64,000 nucleotides of DNA from Sapria himalayana (taxonomy: Eukaryota > Streptophyta > Magnoliopsida > Malpighiales > Rafflesiaceae): positions 930,001-994,000 of the forward strand of contig JAREIK010000385.1 of NCBI GenBank assembly GCA_029783825.1. The letters run 5' to 3'. Under the pieces are notes generated by a model, which worked only from the letters and a program-made list of their open reading frames with translations, ran no database searches and was not told where the DNA came from. Shown here piece after piece: positions 60,509-64,000 of this stretch; position 1 is the stretch's first letter; each line of letters opens with the position of its first letter. Made by a program: the position numbers and the translations under genes.

Positions 60509-63500
60509 CTAAAAAATGGAATTTAACTTAATATGTCAGCAACTAAATCCAAAATTACAAGAGTTGACTTCAACACAAATAAGCATAGCAACACAAAAGT
60601 AGATGATGCAAAATCATCAAATAAATATCTAAGGATTCTTATGAAAATAAAAATTAATATTTTAAAAGAAAATTTATATATATTATATTTCATAAAAACA
60701 ATAATTACAATATCATTGATCTATTATTATTTTATATATTATAATAGATTATTTGATGCGAATTATTAGAAAATTATCTTTTATGAATGTTATGGATGCT
60801 CCAAGTATTCTTTTTCAGCATGGATATAATTATTATATGATACTTTTTATAAGTATTTTGGGCATTTTTTTTGATTGAGTATCTAAACTCCATAATGCGG
60901 ATCTACTTAAATTGATTTCCCAAACATGTCACCCCTTTTGAAAATGTTGTTCGTTTCATTAAAACATATTTATTAGTAATATTTAATACTTTTACTTATT
61001 TATATAAGGATTTGGGAACTCATTTCCCCTTAGTACCATATATGTATATAATTTTTCTTTTTTTATGTTTACTTTTATGTTTTTTCTTGTCCATGGTATC
61101 AGAACTTAACACTAAACACACTAGAGAAGAAAATTGTGTGGTGAGAACATGCATAGAGCATCAAAAACTATGTTGTTGTGTGACCCATGGTGCAAGGTTT
61201 GTAACCATGTACTATACAAAAAAAGTATGTGTGGAGTAATATGTGGAGCATGGTGCATGGTAAGTGATGTTGCGAGTGGTGTGAGAGACAATGTGTGGTG
61301 CAGGCGTGGTGCCGTGTGTGTTCTTGTTCATGGGTGCCAGACCGTGTTGCATGCATTATTACATGTTTATTTTCTATTGTTTTTTATTGCATATACTATG
61401 CTAGTACAATTATATTTATTTTTTGTTAAATTTTTTGTACAATTATATTCCTATGCGAAAATTAACACATGAAAATTATAGAGAAAAAATTACAAGAATT
61501 TGTATGTGTTTTTTGTCGAGATAAACTTGATCATGTGACAGAGGACTCCCTTAGCATTGAGACGAATTGAAATTAATTATTTAATGATTTCTAATTACTT
61601 ATTGTGTTATAATAATCTATTGAATCAATATTATCCTTGATTTTTATATGAGAAAATTATCAAAAAAAGATAAGTAGTAATAAATAATTAATAAAAAGGG
61701 TAGGGATACAAAATAATTATGCTGAAGGATGAAAAAAATTAAAAAGACATATTGTGTAGTTCTCTCAGCTTTTATGAAAAAAATTGCATTGCAATCAATC
61801 TCTTATATAGAAAAATATTTTTCATGATGATATGTTTCTCTAATATGGTGAAGATATTAATATTCCGCTACGATCTAGAAATATGAATTCTAGCTAGATT
61901 CAGAATGATAATTTGTTAATCATCAGTTCTTATTTGTTGGGTTTTAGGCTTAGAGCAGAACTTTTTGTGAAGATCACGCCCAAATCACGCAGCACACATG
62001 ATATGCAACAACATGAGGCATCAGACACAAAACATGAGAGACGATGGGTAAATACAAGATCCATAACATACAACAAAATTCAAAATAAAATAGCACAAAT
62101 TACTAAACCAAAATGCACACACAAAAGAGTTAAAACATGAGAGAGAGAGAGAAGGGCGAAATGGGGTTTTTGTTAAAAATTATTGCAGTTCCACTGAAGA
62201 TGAAGGAACTAGATGTCGAGCCATTGAGCTAGAAGTGGCTATTGTGAGGGTAGGAAGCATGGGCATGGACATTTTTCGGGAGGAAACATGAGCCATTTGA
62301 CTATATGAGGCTACAAGCAAATATGGGGAAGCCACATGCATAATAAAGTCTATTTTACATGGTTTGGCTACTTGAGTTTTTCCTTGCCACTCAGCCCTTC
62401 TCAATTGACCTTGAGCAATAAGGAACATGCTACATCCCAGGATACTAAAGATCACAAAGAAGCACATGAAATACCACATCTCGGATCCTTCATACCATCG
62501 TGCGGAGCTTCCAAATTATATATATATATATATAATTTCCTTCAACTCATATGAAAGCATGCATAACAATAGCATAGCATCAAAATTTTAAGGATATTTT
62601 AGGTATTTTTAAAAAAAATATATTCTTTAAAAAATTATCATAATGTTACTCACCCTTTGAAGGTGAGTATTTTGTATTCCACACTTATAGATTATTATTT
62701 ATCTCCACACACCCTTTTAATAATTTTTCCTTTTTCCATCTTCCACCATCTACAAGATGTGATAACTTCTAATATCCTTGAATTTATTTAAGATAATTTT
62801 ATAATTTGAATGATTAGTTATGAGATTTAGACTAAAAGATAATTAGATAGTGAAAACATACTACTGCTCACTTTATTCAGTCCACAAAGCTCGTTACCTA
62901 ATTTCTAGAGGTATTGCTGGCAGTGATATACATGACCGCTAGAGCAAAATAAAGAGAATAGAAAATGGAATGATATTATTATAATCCTTTACAAATAATT
63001 TTGTGAGATTTTATAGTCAATTCATGAATAATCATATTTTTTTTCTCTAGAAAAAAGATTTATCATCAACTAGTCTAATATTTGAAAGTTATTTGCAGAA
63101 CAAAAACTAAGAACATTAATGATTATTAAGTAAGATACACCAATTACAAGATTTATCCAAGTTCTTCAAAGAATTCCCCAACAGTGAAAATGATTAAATT
63201 TATCCTGTATTGACTATTTCACATCCTTCAAGCCCTACATCTCTCATTACTCCTTTTCCAAATTCTAATTTAGGTAATCAACTTGAGAGCATATGATTGT
63301 ATCACAATCATTTTTTATTTATAACATTTATTACTTGCTCTCTTAATATTATTATAGTCAATATTAACGTAACCAAAAATATCTAAATTTTTTTGTTATG
63401 TTAATATTGACTTGGGTACTCTATTTTTGTCTTAAGTTATATTGTTTCTTGAATGTCCATATAATTTATTTTTTATAAATTATCTTATTAAACATCTCAA

Positions 63501-64000
63501 TATTATCATTTTTTTCCTATTAAATATTATTTTACAAGATCAAAAGATATCGATGATAATTTTATTCAGTTCTGAGCAATATGATTTGTATGAGTTCTTT
63601 TCTATGGTTATAAAACTTAATAAGTACTCGAATGTTATTTATCATTTACTTGTTCATTCTTGATTTCATTATTAATCTCTGATTAAGTTAAAAAATTTAA
63701 ATCTCAATATTAAAAAAATTCTAAATTAGATAATATCTATCAAATATGAAACATATCAAATATTTATATCTTACCCAACATAATTACATGAGAAATCATT
63801 GAGTTTTTCTTTTTTAAAATTAATCTCAAATTTTTTTATTTTATCTATTTCATAAAATAATTAAAAATTATATCTTATAAAAATTATGAAGTTAATTATA
63901 TTTGAACATAAAGAGTACTAGAATAATTAGCCACCATAAATTTATTGAAATTAACTTTAAAAAAAGTAAATAATTTAATAGATGTTACAATGATCTTAAA
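60509..64000. other. Upstream of PIG-O exon 2; no exon 1 seen
   Basis: Searched on the minus strand for the PIG-O N-terminus (TRGFLL, CWTKP, LDALR); none present. Holds a Copia primer-binding site (61094), GT-rich DNA (61130-61330) and AT-rich sequence. 63300-63720 resembles 44400-44700 weakly. Confidence 0.6.
61094..61105 (+). other. Retrotransposon primer-binding site
   Basis: TGGTATCAGAAC directly after CA is the initiator-tRNA-Met binding site typical of Copia elements. An LTR should lie to the left (within about 60780-61093). No gag frame is intact to the right. Confidence 0.6.

Noticed and set aside
61134..61472. Frames on both strands (112 and 62 codons)
   Set aside because: GTG/CAT-rich sequence after a Copia primer-binding site; no conserved motif, likely retroelement leader.
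62180..62479. Minus-strand 99-codon frame with a hydrophobic N-terminus
   Set aside because: It does not match the PIG-O N-terminus or any family I recognise. Composition is somewhat less AT-rich than its surroundings, so transcript data could revive it, but nothing supports a gene now.

Overview
The window is plant nuclear DNA. It is very AT-rich, has large introns with consensus GT/AG boundaries and no bacterial-style operons, and is packed with decayed hAT and Ty1/Copia transposons. Codon choice and protein sequence of the recognisable exons suggest a monocot, possibly a palm; that is an impression, not a proof.

Two real protein-coding loci are visible. (1) At the left edge, on the minus strand, are the first two exons of the second-largest subunit of RNA polymerase III (NRPC2/RPC2, about 1002-1344); the rest runs off the left end. 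(2) From 60508 down to 29585 on the minus strand are 19 consecutive exons of GPI ethanolamine phosphate transferase 3 (PIG-O/GPI13 family). All 19 join in frame, without stop codons, through consensus splice sites, giving about 871 residues from the FDF..P motif to the stop. Introns range from 69 bp to about 13 kb; the large ones hold MITEs, hAT relics and Copia relics. The exon carrying the start codon, signal anchor and catalytic 'LD' motif is not on the minus strand in this window. A well-preserved copy of it lies in the opposite orientation at 13719-13976.

A second, dead copy of the 3' part of the PIG-O gene lies on the plus strand (17.82-20.50 kb): exon 16, exon 18, the end of exon 20 and the 3' flank. 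It has stops, a lost acceptor, missing exons and a roughly 175-bp intronic unit expanded to six or seven copies. With the live 3' end (29.25-31.88 kb) it forms an imperfect inverted duplication with a spacer of about 8.75 kb. A third fragment of exon 1 lies at 10.11-10.24 kb.

The rest is repeats. One hAT family (12-bp TIR TAGAGGTGTCAA or variant, 8-bp target duplications, GC-rich subterminal sequence built of GGCCCGGCACG-like motifs) is present as at least eight short elements, five with perfect target duplications, and one 4.0-kb relic (5842-9843) that still carries hAT transposase remnants and is inserted in a Copia integrase relic. Other repeats include a 13-bp-TIR element at 12432-12861 with a long C-tract, hAT DUF659-type fragments, two head-to-tail hAT fragments at 37.6-40.6 kb, Copia remnants with tRNA-iMet primer-binding sites at 43.1 and 61.1 kb, and several micro- and minisatellites.
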